From CAYVZZ01 sp964456185 (GTDB lineage Bacteria > Pseudomonadota > Gammaproteobacteria > Pseudomonadales > Alcanivoracaceae), in NCBI GenBank assembly GCA_964456185.1, contig CAYVZZ010000018.1, forward strand, positions 1 through 26,437: a DNA stretch of 26,437 bases, in the 5' to 3' direction. Of the stretch, positions 8,443 to 15,869 are shown piece after piece. The position numbers and the translations under genes were made by a program. Each line of letters begins with the position of its first letter. The first letter of the stretch is position 1. The notes under the pieces are model-generated. The model saw only the letters and a list, made by a program, of their open reading frames with translations. It had not been told where the DNA came from and did not search any database.

Positions 8443-8575
8443 AATATAACACATTTCTGCTTCAAAAATCGGTCAGGTTAATTGTCGCTCTATAATCGTA
8501 TCTATATCAGCACACAACCTTATCTGGACGTTATGCTTGGGCTGCCCCATACTAAATGCAGCAACGGAGTGAATT

Positions 8576-8986
8576 ATGCAACCGGTACAACAGACCGTTG
8601 AAGAGCTGCGTCAGTTGTTGGCACGCCACAATTTCCAGCTGGTTATTTTATTTGGCTCAATGGCCAAGGGCTCAGCGCGTCCGGATAGCGACATTGATGT
8701 GGCTGTGATGGCGCAGCGGCCTTTAACCGCCGCACAAAAGATGACGCTGATTGGCGATATTGCCGCGCATTTTGAGCGGCCTGTTGATTTAATCGACTTA
8801 AAAACTACCGGCGGGCCATTGCTGGGCAGCATTCTGGATGGCATACAAGTGAGTGGCTCACGGTCGGACTGGGCCAGCTTGCTGAGCCGCCACTTGATTG
8901 ACGAAGCCGATTTTGGCCCACTGCGGGAACGTATTTTGAAAGCGAGGCGAGACGCATGGTTGAAGCCGAGCTGGCAGACAGACTAA
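8576..8986 (+). CDS. mntA: MntA-type antitoxin (minimal nucleotidyltransferase)
   Basis: This is a 136-residue MNT-domain protein. The GSx10DxD active site is at residues 27-41 (FGSMAKGSARPDSDIDVAV), and a third acidic residue follows in RPVDLIDL. In characterised systems MntA neutralises the HEPN ribonuclease HepT by adding AMP groups to a tyrosine near its active site. GGAG upstream of the ATG gives a good ribosome binding site. The gene looks intact, but its normal partner immediately downstream survives only as a fragment; its own last few residues run into that fragment. Confidence 0.9.
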   Translation: MQPVQQTVEELRQLLARHNFQLVILFGSMAKGSARPDSDIDVAVMAQRPLTAAQKMTLIGDIAAHFERPVDLIDLKTTGGPLLGSILDGIQVSGSRSDWASLLSRHLIDEADFGPLRERILKARRDAWLKPSWQTD

Positions 8987-9087
8987 AACGCGCCGTCGGT
9001 TTCCGTAATATTGTGGTACACACTTATGATGCCATTAACTAGGACATTGTTTTTCAGCTTTGCCAGCGCCACCTAGATGACAGTTAA
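8956..9087 (+). pseudogene. Truncated hepT (HEPN toxin) with an in-frame stop
   Basis: The frame from 8956 encodes LADRLKRAVGFRNIVVHTYD, the C-terminal part of a HepT HEPN domain including the RX4HXY motif (RNIVVHTY). A TAG at 9040-9042 interrupts it, after which DIVFQLCQRHLDD continues the family pattern up to TAA at 9085-9087. Roughly the first 90 residues of a normal HepT are gone, apparently lost in a deletion that fused the end of mntA to the middle of hepT. It cannot make a working toxin. Confidence 0.85.
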
Positions 9088-9120
9088 AAACAACCATTAC
9101 CGCTATTACCCATGCAGTGC

Positions 9121-10005
9121 TCACCCCATATCAAACGGTCTTGACGAATCATCGTCTTGCAGCGCGTCGCGGCAAATATTAGCCACTTCTTCCTGAAGGT
9201 AGCTCCAATAGTCTGCATTATCTAGCGTGCGTGCTTTGATATGCTGCGGGATAAAACGGCTCATTTCCGACACGAAGTCATCACGGGTTTCAGCTTGTAG
9301 CAATATCGCTTGCTGCCTGTCCAGTGCCTGCTTAAAGTTCACCGATGACTTTCGCCGGGCTGACAACTTTTTCTTTAACAAATCAATATCCAACCGCGCG
9401 CCATGCTGTTTTAGCCAACCTATGTCCCACAAATCTCTGGGCTTGATACGGCGCGCGCGGTAAGCAAACGCAATGACTTTATCGACTAATATTTCATCTA
9501 GTGTTTGGACTGGCAACAACAGCCCCTCCGTTGGTACCACTATGCCGTAATGATTGATTAGCGGCTTTTTAATCGTGGCAAACGAAGGCAAAGCGCAGAC
9601 ATCGATATGCAATCTTTGCTTCGGAATATCAGGTCGTTCAGGCACTTTTACCAAACTAATCCGCCAGGAAGACGTATTGCCTTGCTTATCATCTAATGGC
9701 TTACTCACCTGCACTTGAGTGGCATACTTTCGTTCCAAGTAGGCTTTTATCTCATCCTCAAGCCCGGCAAATTGCGACGGCTTAAAATCAAAGCCGGCGT
9801 TAAAATCCAGATCTTCCGACAAACGAGCGCTGTCGTAACATAACCGCAGAGATGTGCCACCAATAAACGTCAACCGACGCATAACACCCTGCTGGACCAA
9901 GACATTAATGATGTCGTGATGCAGAATCTCTTTTTCAATCACCGGCGTTATCGCCGCATAGTCAGGATGAGCGGCAACAATACGTTTCAGTTCAGCTTCA
10001 AGCAT
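9121..10005 (-). CDS. abiEii: AbiEii-family nucleotidyltransferase toxin (type IV TA)
   Basis: AbiEii toxins are DNA polymerase beta-fold nucleotidyltransferases of the AbiE abortive-infection system; characterised relatives transfer nucleotides, for some onto tRNA. The 294-residue protein has the expected GGTSLRLCYDSARLSEDLDF (about residues 49-68), giving the GG(T/S) and DxD catalytic pair, and the downstream basic segment DKVIAFAYRARRIKPRDLWD. The length matches the family. GGAGGAC just upstream of the ATG is a strong ribosome binding site, and the start overlaps the antitoxin stop by 8 bases. It appears intact. Confidence 0.93.
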   Translation of the reverse strand: MLEAELKRIVAAHPDYAAITPVIEKEILHHDIINVLVQQGVMRRLTFIGGTSLRLCYDSARLSEDLDFNAGFDFKPSQFAGLEDEIKAYLERKYATQVQVSKPLDDKQGNTSSWRISLVKVPERPDIPKQRLHIDVCALPSFATIKKPLINHYGIVVPTEGLLLPVQTLDEILVDKVIAFAYRARRIKPRDLWDIGWLKQHGARLDIDLLKKKLSARRKSSVNFKQALDRQQAILLQAETRDDFVSEMSRFIPQHIKARTLDNADYWSYLQEEVANICRDALQDDDSSRPFDMG

Positions 10006-10537
10006 CGTGTCCTCCTGTCACCATATGCAGATTACGCCCAACGGCACGCAGGTCGGCCAATGCCAGCTCGGGGGAAGCACGATAAAAACGAATCGCCTCA
10101 TCGTAATAAAGCCGTGGCATTAAATCGGCGGGCGTTTTTTTCGTGTGTGTTAGCTCTATCACACCGTACGGCGTAGAAAAGGTGCCGCTACGCCCGCAAG
10201 TCATCGCGGTCACTCTGTCCATAACCACCTGAGAAATCTGCCCTGTATGGCTCAGCTGGCTTTCCAGACTGACATAAGTGAGCGCATCCTGCCGCATTTT
10301 TTTGATAATTTGATAAATAGCAGTGATGCCTTCTGGCGGGGTCAGCCTACTTTCATAAATACCGCGTGCTACACGCCGAATAATGCCCTGCTTAGCGCAG
10401 TCATGCAGAAACTTGTTAAACACACTATCAGCCGGCAGGTTCATCATGGCGGCCAATTCGCGACCTGTCAGCACACCGCCTTGTGCCTGCTGCATAGATT
10501 GGGAAAAGAGAGAAAGCAATTGGTTGCGTCGAGACAT
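9998..10537 (-). CDS. abiEi: AbiEi-family antitoxin (type IV TA)
   Basis: This 179-residue protein has an N-terminal winged helix (about residues 1-60; GVLTGRELAAMMNL, then GIIRRVARGIYES), followed by a C-terminal antitoxin domain. AbiEi represses its own operon and counters AbiEii without, in characterised cases, a stable toxin complex. Gene order, the 8-base overlap and protein size fit the AbiE system. The start ATG at 10537 is preceded by an AT-rich promoter-like region containing an inverted repeat. Confidence 0.88.
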   Translation of the reverse strand: MSRRNQLLSLFSQSMQQAQGGVLTGRELAAMMNLPADSVFNKFLHDCAKQGIIRRVARGIYESRLTPPEGITAIYQIIKKMRQDALTYVSLESQLSHTGQISQVVMDRVTAMTCGRSGTFSTPYGVIELTHTKKTPADLMPRLYYDEAIRFYRASPELALADLRAVGRNLHMVTGGHDA

Positions 10538-10550
10538 ATAGTTAACACTA

Positions 10551-10569
10551 AATTACTTTTATTGTAATT
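10551..10569. promoter_or_regulatory. Candidate AbiEi operator
   Basis: AATTAC-N7-GTAATT is a perfect 6-base inverted repeat, 14 bases upstream of the abiEi start in an AT-rich stretch. AbiEi proteins are known to bind inverted repeats in their own promoters, so this is a plausible operator. It was found by eye. Confidence 0.4.
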
Positions 10570-10628
10570 AAGTGTACACCTAAATAGATCCAACACCAAC
10601 CCATCTGGAATAAAAGGCTCGTCTCATC

Positions 10629-10695
10629 CGTCGTCCTCGATAGCGCAGCCATCGGGGAACCAGAGACTGTTCAGGACGAACTAATTTAAGGCGCT
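10629..10695. repeat. Dispersed palindromic repeat, family R3, left half
   Basis: It contains the left R3 arm (CGTCCTCGATAGC...GCCATCGGGG, then CCAG) and the central spacer up to GGCGCT, but the right arm is absent. Compare the full copy at 20414-20511. It lies between abiE and a small CopG gene. Confidence 0.8.
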
Positions 10696-10699
10696 ACCA

Positions 10700-10831
10700 T
10701 TACAAGCGATGCGCTTCTACCTCTTTGCTTAACCACACTTTAATTAGCGATTGGTAAGGTATATCGCGTTTATTGGCCTCGCGCCTGATATCATTTAAAA
10801 GCGACTCCGGCAGCCGCAGGGAAATCGTCAT
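10700..10831 (-). CDS. Short CopG/RHH-type antitoxin, 43 residues, probably truncated
   Basis: The minus-strand frame begins MTISLRLPESLLNDI and continues RREANKRDIPYQSLIKVWLS. This is the ribbon-helix-helix pattern of CopG-type antitoxins such as those paired with BrnT or other RelE-fold toxins. Family members are usually about 80-90 residues, so this is only the DNA-binding core: either a fragment whose N-terminal part is lost, or a minimal protein starting at the RHH strand. No toxin gene is recognisable on either side. A half R3 repeat ends 5 bases past its stop, suggesting the locus was cut by rearrangement. Confidence 0.6.
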   Translation of the reverse strand: MTISLRLPESLLNDIRREANKRDIPYQSLIKVWLSKEVEAHRL

Positions 10832-10924
10832 CTATGAAAACTCACTTAACATAGAAAAAGGCCTAGCATTTCCCTCTCACCAAAATACGGTAAGATGAAC
10901 CAACAAACAAAACATGGCGGCCAC

Positions 10925-11329
10925 ATGCTAACCCATCAACACATTGAGCTATTGCAACACCAGCTACCTAATCTGGACGCCGTTTACCTTTTTGGCAGCC
11001 GGGCGCGTGGTGCGGCGCGTGCCGATAGTGATCTGGATGTGGCAGTATTGGCCGATACGCCTTACGCGATGAAAACACTTTGGGATGTCGGTGCAAAACT
11101 AGCCAATGAAGTGCATTGCGATGTGGATTTGTTGGACATGCGCAGTGCCTCTACCGTGATGCAGCATCAAATACTCGCAACAGGCAAACGCTTCTGGGTG
11201 CGCCCCAGCAAACAACCGCAAGTTGACGCATTTGAGCGGCTGACTTTCCGCAAAAAATGGGACCTCGACATCATGCGCGCTAAGCAACTCGAACACGTTA
11301 AAGAAACAGGACAGATATATGGCCGATGA
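10925..11329 (+). CDS. mntA: MntA-type antitoxin, second locus
   Basis: This 134-residue MNT nucleotidyltransferase has the GSx10DxD site at residues 24-38 (FGSRARGAARADSDLDVAV) and a further acidic pair in CDVDLLDM. It is only distantly similar to the copy at 8576, so it is not a recent duplicate. The frame also offers an ATG at 10895, but family homology begins near MLTHQHIELL, and a TAAGAT hexamer overlaps the earlier start, so 10925 is preferred. It overlaps the start of hepT by 11 bases. The expected role is AMPylation and neutralisation of HepT. Confidence 0.88.
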   Translation: MLTHQHIELLQHQLPNLDAVYLFGSRARGAARADSDLDVAVLADTPYAMKTLWDVGAKLANEVHCDVDLLDMRSASTVMQHQILATGKRFWVRPSKQPQVDAFERLTFRKKWDLDIMRAKQLEHVKETGQIYGR

Positions 11330-11718
11330 TGTGCTTGTCAACAAGGCAGCCAGCATCGAGCGCGCCTGTGCCAAGGAAGAATATCAAGCGGCAGCGGATG
11401 ATTTCACCACCAATTACAACGCGACAAGACGCTGCTATTTTGAACATTCAACGTGCTTGTGAGGCTGCTATTGATATGGCGCAACATGTGGTGAGCCAAC
11501 GGCAGCTTGGCATTGCCCAAACCTCGCGAGAAGTATTTGATTGTCTGGCTGACGCGCGGCTTATTGAGCCGACTATGTCGGAAGCATTAAAGAAAATGGT
11601 TGGCTTCCGTAACATCGCCGTGCACGGTTACCAGCGAGTACACTTGCCAATTATTGTTGCGATTATTGAAAACAAGCTGGATACACTGTTGGAATTCAGC
11701 CGGATAATGCTGCGCTAA
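11319..11718 (+). pseudogene. hepT: Frameshifted hepT (HEPN ribonuclease toxin)
   Basis: From the ATG at 11319 the frame encodes MADDVLVNKAASIERA and reaches DDFTT, which fits a HepT N-terminus. It then diverges and stops at 11460-11462. In the +1 frame, homology resumes at about 11410 with TRQDAAILNIQRACEAAID and runs to the end, including the RX4HXY motif RNIAVHGY. The total span of 400 bases is one base too many for 133 codons, so a single inserted base between about 11400 and 11425 explains it. A 130-codon open frame beginning at 11326 has an unrelated N-terminus and is an artefact of the shift. It is a pseudogene unless the base is a sequencing error. Confidence 0.82.
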
Positions 11719-11734
11719 TAGACGCCCCACTTTT

Positions 11735-11831
11735 GTAGGCCGGCATAAGCCGCACCAGCGGTGTTGCCGGCATTCGCAGAGCGACATGCTCAAAACACTA
11801 TGCCCGCAACGCGGTGCTTATGCGGGCCTAC
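11735..11831. repeat. Dispersed palindromic repeat, family R2, full copy
   Basis: Outer ends are GTAGGCCGGCATAAGCC and, at the right, GCTTATGCGGGCCTAC in inverted orientation. Each half contains its own hairpin (GCCGGCA/TGCCGGC at left, GCCCGCA/TGCGGGC at right). It begins 17 bases past the hepT stop. Confidence 0.85.
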
Positions 11832-11924
11832 GCCGGCTTAACAAATCTCAATTCTATGGCGTGCATTCCATGCTAAACTGACCGCCAATACAATAATGAC
11901 CTCAATACGTATAACGGTTTATTC

Positions 11925-12170
11925 ATGAGCAACAACGCCTCACTCACCCTTGATGAATTAATCACCAAAATAAAAGACGAACTGGACGAGCTGGATACAT
12001 CCCACCTCAATGCCGACACCGAGTTTCGTAAAATGGAAGGCTGGAGCTCGCTCTACAGCTTGGTGCTCATGGCAATGGTCGCTACGGAATACGGCATCGA
12101 ATTAGAAGCCGAACAAATCCGTGACATCAAAACTGTTGCCGACTTACATCAAAAAATCATTGCCGCTTAA
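11925..12170 (+). CDS. Acyl carrier protein
   Basis: This 81-residue acidic helical protein fits a free-standing ACP: it would carry acyl groups on a 4'-phosphopantetheine arm for the condensing enzymes encoded directly downstream. The attachment site is in EGWSSLYSLVLM, with Ser42 in the position of the modified serine. The usual preceding Asp of the DSL motif is replaced by Ser. It is the first gene of a compact plus-strand operon and ends 2 bases before the next start. A TACAAT hexamer at 11889-11894 may be its -10 box. This is not the housekeeping AcpP, which is normally in the fab cluster and has a DSLD sequence. Confidence 0.85.
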   Translation: MSNNASLTLDELITKIKDELDELDTSHLNADTEFRKMEGWSSLYSLVLMAMVATEYGIELEAEQIRDIKTVADLHQKIIAA

Positions 12171-12172
12171 TC

Positions 12173-13222
12173 ATGGCCACCTTCACGCTCGACCACACCC
12201 GCATTAGCGCCATTGCCGCCGCCGTTCCCCGGCAAGTGGAGCACAACAGCGACCTTACGCTGATGCCGCCCAAAGAGCGTGACTACCTCATCAAAACCAC
12301 CGGCGTGGCCCATCGTCACATCGTGCCGGAAGGCACCACCACAGCGGACTTGTGCTATGCCGCCGCGGACAAACTACTTAACGAACAGCAAATTAACCGA
12401 GACGACATCGGCCTACTCATCTTCGTCTCACAATCACCAGACTATTACCTGCCGGCCTCCGCCGCGCTATTACAAGAGCGCCTTAAGCTGCCCATCACCA
12501 CCCTGGCATTCGATATCAACCTGGGCTGCTCGGGCTATATTTACGGGCTGACCACCATCAGCAGCTTAATGAAGACCACAGGGGCAAAAAAAGCCTTACT
12601 ACTGGCGGGCGACACCTCTTCCGTCACCTGCTCACGCGAAGACAAGAGCACTTACCCTTTATTTGGCGATGCCGGCACCGCCACATTGTTAGAAGCCGCG
12701 CCGCAGGCCACCTGGTACGCCAACACCTACACAGACGGCAGCGGCGGCGATGCCATCATGGTGCGCGACGGTCAATCACGCCATCGCCTCAATGATGACT
12801 CCTTTGTCATGCACAACGAAGGCGACGGCATTACCCGCTGCCGTCTCAACCTCGTGTTAAAAGGCGACGAAGTCTTTGCCTTCAGCATCAAGCGCGCCCC
12901 CGAATCCATCCGGGCATTAGTCAAGCACTATCAGCTGGACATGAATGACATCGACCACTTCGTCATGCACCAAGCCAACAAGCTGATGAACGACACCATC
13001 CGCAAGCTATTGCGAGTCCCCGAAGAGAAGGTGCCCTACTCACTGGATGACTATGGCAACACCAGCTCGGCATCCATTCCGCTAACCCTGGTCGCACGAT
13101 TGGCTGAATCACTGAAACAGCCACAAACCCTGCTGTTATCCGGCTTTGGCGTAGGGCTTTCCTGGGGCAACATCTGGATGCCCAATAGTCGCATCCACTG
13201 CCTACCTCTCATCGAGGTGTAG
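12173..13222 (+). CDS. KASIII-like 3-oxoacyl-ACP synthase, first copy
   Basis: This is a 349-residue FabH-family condensing enzyme. The catalytic triad is complete: Cys119 in INLGCSGYIYG, His266 in FVMHQANK and Asn296 in YGNTSS. Such enzymes start acyl chains by condensing an acyl-CoA or acyl-ACP with malonyl-ACP, or in some pathways transfer acyl groups. Placement after an ACP and before a second FabH-like protein and a ketoreductase indicates a dedicated pathway, not primary fatty-acid synthesis. The next gene starts one base past its stop. Confidence 0.9.
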   Translation: MATFTLDHTRISAIAAAVPRQVEHNSDLTLMPPKERDYLIKTTGVAHRHIVPEGTTTADLCYAAADKLLNEQQINRDDIGLLIFVSQSPDYYLPASAALLQERLKLPITTLAFDINLGCSGYIYGLTTISSLMKTTGAKKALLLAGDTSSVTCSREDKSTYPLFGDAGTATLLEAAPQATWYANTYTDGSGGDAIMVRDGQSRHRLNDDSFVMHNEGDGITRCRLNLVLKGDEVFAFSIKRAPESIRALVKHYQLDMNDIDHFVMHQANKLMNDTIRKLLRVPEEKVPYSLDDYGNTSSASIPLTLVARLAESLKQPQTLLLSGFGVGLSWGNIWMPNSRIHCLPLIEV

Positions 13223-13223
13223 C

Positions 13224-14228
13224 ATGCCAACCAAAATCGTCCAGATTGCGCATTACCTACCACCCAATACGCTCGATAACGAACAACTGGCCGCCGAGTT
13301 TCCCGACACCTCAGCGGAGCAGATTTTTAAGCTCTCAGGCGTGAAGAAGCGGCATATTTCAGCACCAGACCACATCCCTTCCGACTTGGCGGTTAGAGCA
13401 GCAGAAAAGTTGTTCGAACAAAATTCTGCTTACCGCGAGCAAATCGATGCACTGCTATTTTGTTGTGAAGGATACGATTACAAAGCCCCCACCACAGCTT
13501 GTCTACTCAACGACCGGCTTGGTCTAAAACCCCAATGCTTATCGCTCGATATTCCGGGTGGCTGCACCGGATTCGTCAATGGCCTGCAGGTAGCCAAAGG
13601 GTTACTTAGTGGTAACGGCATTCGCACCGCTCTTTTGTTAACCGCCGAAACCCCATCGAAAGTGGTACACGATGATGACCTTAACTTGCGCATGCTTTTT
13701 GGCGATGGTGCTTGCGCCACCCTTATCACAACATCCAAACAGGAACATATTGGCAAATTTCGCTTTGGCACTGACGGTGCCAATGCCAAAGCACTCTGGA
13801 TAAAACACAGTGCAGGACGTGACCCGGCCACAACCGACTGGCTGGAAGAACATCAGCATACGTCTAACGGCATGCGATTCGGTCAACTCACCATGCAAGG
13901 CGAACAACTCCTTTACTTCGCCCTAAAACGCGTGCCCCAACTCATTGACGACACACTCAACGCCAACGGATTAACCCGCGACGACATCCGCTTTTTTGTC
14001 TTCCACCAAGCCAGCAAAATCATCCTGCGCACACTCAAACGCAAGTGCCGCATCCCTGACGACAAATTTCCCTTGCACCTGGCCGAGCAAGGCAACACCG
14101 TTTCATCCACCATTCCGTTAACACTCGAACACCTCATCACCACACAACAGGCCAAGCCGGGTGATAAAATCCTGCTGGCCGGTTTCGGCATCGGCTTGTC
14201 GTGGAACGCAACAGTCATCACAATATAG
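13224..14228 (+). CDS. KASIII-like 3-oxoacyl-ACP synthase, second copy
   Basis: This 334-residue FabH-family protein also has a full triad: Cys114 in PGGCTGFVNG, His261 in FVFHQASK and Asn291 in EQGNTVSS. GAGG in the end of the previous gene provides its ribosome binding site. It is divergent in sequence from the first copy, so the two probably act on different substrates or as unlike partners, not as a recent tandem duplicate. Two KASIII genes in tandem with an ACP and an SDR resemble, in gene content, the acyl-synthesis part of viosamine and flagellin-glycan loci in Pseudomonas (from memory). Confidence 0.9.
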   Translation: MPTKIVQIAHYLPPNTLDNEQLAAEFPDTSAEQIFKLSGVKKRHISAPDHIPSDLAVRAAEKLFEQNSAYREQIDALLFCCEGYDYKAPTTACLLNDRLGLKPQCLSLDIPGGCTGFVNGLQVAKGLLSGNGIRTALLLTAETPSKVVHDDDLNLRMLFGDGACATLITTSKQEHIGKFRFGTDGANAKALWIKHSAGRDPATTDWLEEHQHTSNGMRFGQLTMQGEQLLYFALKRVPQLIDDTLNANGLTRDDIRFFVFHQASKIILRTLKRKCRIPDDKFPLHLAEQGNTVSSTIPLTLEHLITTQQAKPGDKILLAGFGIGLSWNATVITI

Positions 14229-14256
14229 CCTTATACGTCAACCATAATAAAAACCT

Positions 14257-15018
14257 ATGACCGCCCATTACGACGACTTACAACACAAAACCTTTCTCGT
14301 GACCGGTGCCTCCTCCGGCATTGGTCGTGCTGTGTCTATTGCATTAGGCGAGCAAGGAGCGAAGGTGGTGATTACCGGGCGTAATCAAGAACGCTTGCAA
14401 AACACCGCGCAACAAGTTGGCGACAATGCAATTTCTTATTTGGCCGACATCACCCAAGATGACGAACGCCAGCAATTGATTGAAAAACTGCCGCAACTGG
14501 ATGGCGTTTGCCATGCCGCCGGCATTATCGACCCCTTCCCCATTCGCTATTTAGACGAAAAACGATTCGATAAAGTGTTCAATATCAATGCCAAAGCACC
14601 GATTTTATTAACGTCGCTTTTGCTACGAAAAAAGCGACTCAACGACAACAGCGCATTGGTTTTCCTATCCACCATTTCCAGTAATCGCACCATGCAAGGC
14701 GGCAGCCTGTATTCGGCTAGCAAAGCGGCCATCGAGGCCTTCAGCCATGCCATTACATTGGAGCATGCCGCCAAAGGCATTCGTGCCAATTGCCTTAAGC
14801 CGGGCCTTGTCAGAACCGCGCTGCTCGATAAAGCCGAAGCCGTTGCTGCTGCCGGCACTTCCAAAGAAAACACCGACGCCTATGTCGCCAGCTATCCACT
14901 TGGCCTGGGGAAAGCAGAAGACGTAGCTCAAGCCACTCTGTTCTTACTCTCTGATGCATCCAAATGGATGTCCGGTGCCGATATCACTTTGGACGGCGGT
15001 TTCAGCAAAAAAATATGA
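14257..15018 (+). CDS. FabG-like SDR, probable 3-oxoacyl-ACP reductase
   Basis: This is a 253-residue classical SDR. It has the cofactor motif TGASSGIGRA (residues 16-25), HAAG in place of NNAG, a serine in LSTISS, and the catalytic Tyr152 and Lys156 in LYSASKAA. The C-terminal WMSGADITLDGGFS is the usual end of FabG-type proteins. In this operon it most likely reduces the beta-keto group made by the KASIII enzymes, giving a 3-hydroxyacyl-ACP. It overlaps the GT2 gene by 4 bases (ATGA). Confidence 0.9.
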   Translation: MTAHYDDLQHKTFLVTGASSGIGRAVSIALGEQGAKVVITGRNQERLQNTAQQVGDNAISYLADITQDDERQQLIEKLPQLDGVCHAAGIIDPFPIRYLDEKRFDKVFNINAKAPILLTSLLLRKKRLNDNSALVFLSTISSNRTMQGGSLYSASKAAIEAFSHAITLEHAAKGIRANCLKPGLVRTALLDKAEAVAAAGTSKENTDAYVASYPLGLGKAEDVAQATLFLLSDASKWMSGADITLDGGFSKKI

Positions 15019-15869
15019 CCTTGTCACTTGTCATCCCCATTTATCGGGACACCAGCCAGCTTTCCACTCTACTTGAGCGCCTATTCCACACCCCCAATTT
15101 ACCCCCAATCAGCAATATTGTTCTTGTCGATGACAGTGATGACTTGTCCTGTTGGGCAACCTTAAAAACATTACACACAAAACATGACAACCTCACCCTG
15201 GTTCGTCTAAAACACAATCTCGGCCAACATGACGCCACCTGGCTCGGGCTACAGCAGGCTACCGGCAATGTCATCGTCACGCTCGACGCGGACCTACAAC
15301 ATCCCCCCGAAGAAATTCCCAAGCTAATCGACGCATTGCACAAAGGAGCCGACCTCGTTTTTGGCACAGCCATTGCCGGGCACCCCTCAGCAAAACGACA
15401 CGGCAGTAACCTATTCCATTTCCTTATTTCCCCGCTCTTTCAGCCAAACCATGTGCGTCCCTGTAGCTTTCGCGGACTCACTCGCGAGCTGTTGCAGCGT
15501 TGTATCGCCGCCCACCCTTTCTATTCTTCCATCGACATGCCATTGCAACGGCATGCGGACAAAATAGCCCAGGCCACCACGCAACACGCCCCCAGCCAAA
15601 CCAAAGGCTCAACCTATTCAACTTGGCAACGTTGGCGGCTGGCATGGCATTTCATCTATCGCAACGGGCGCTTTTTTGCCTTCACCGCTCTCATCCCCGG
15701 CCTACTTTTACTAACCGGTTTGATGTCCCTCATGCAGCATCACACCTCACAAGGTATATTATTGCTGTTATCCGGGCTGGGAATAGGTGCGGTTTTAAGC
15801 GGCCTTTACCACACACAAAAAAAACGGGTGGCAAACCTGCCCTCGGAAATTGCCGAAATCATCACATGA
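15015..15869 (+). CDS. GT2 glycosyltransferase with C-terminal membrane hairpin
   Basis: This is a 284-residue family 2 glycosyltransferase. The N-terminal GT-A domain starts MTLSLVIPIYRD, contains VLVDDSDD and the DxD metal site TLDADLQHPPEE (Asp91, Asp93). Two hydrophobic segments at about 220-240 and 247-265 form the membrane hairpin typical of polyprenyl-phosphate sugar synthases such as GtrB, ArnC or DPM1 relatives. The ATG overlaps the upstream stop as ATGA, deciding the start even though the frame extends upstream. The sugar is unknown. The predicted role is loading a sugar on undecaprenyl phosphate at the inner face of the membrane. Confidence 0.88.
   Translation: MTLSLVIPIYRDTSQLSTLLERLFHTPNLPPISNIVLVDDSDDLSCWATLKTLHTKHDNLTLVRLKHNLGQHDATWLGLQQATGNVIVTLDADLQHPPEEIPKLIDALHKGADLVFGTAIAGHPSAKRHGSNLFHFLISPLFQPNHVRPCSFRGLTRELLQRCIAAHPFYSSIDMPLQRHADKIAQATTQHAPSQTKGSTYSTWQRWRLAWHFIYRNGRFFAFTALIPGLLLLTGLMSLMQHHTSQGILLLLSGLGIGAVLSGLYHTQKKRVANLPSEIAEIIT

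Noticed and set aside
11326..11718. A normal 130-residue hepT starting at 11326
   Set aside because: Its first 33 or so residues have no HEPN homology, whereas the other frame from 11319 encodes the proper N-terminus; the gene is frameshifted.
15500..15865. An N-terminally extended GNAT protein starting at 15500
   Set aside because: The extension lies inside the GT2 gene in another frame; the ATG in the ATGA overlap at 15866 matches the family start.
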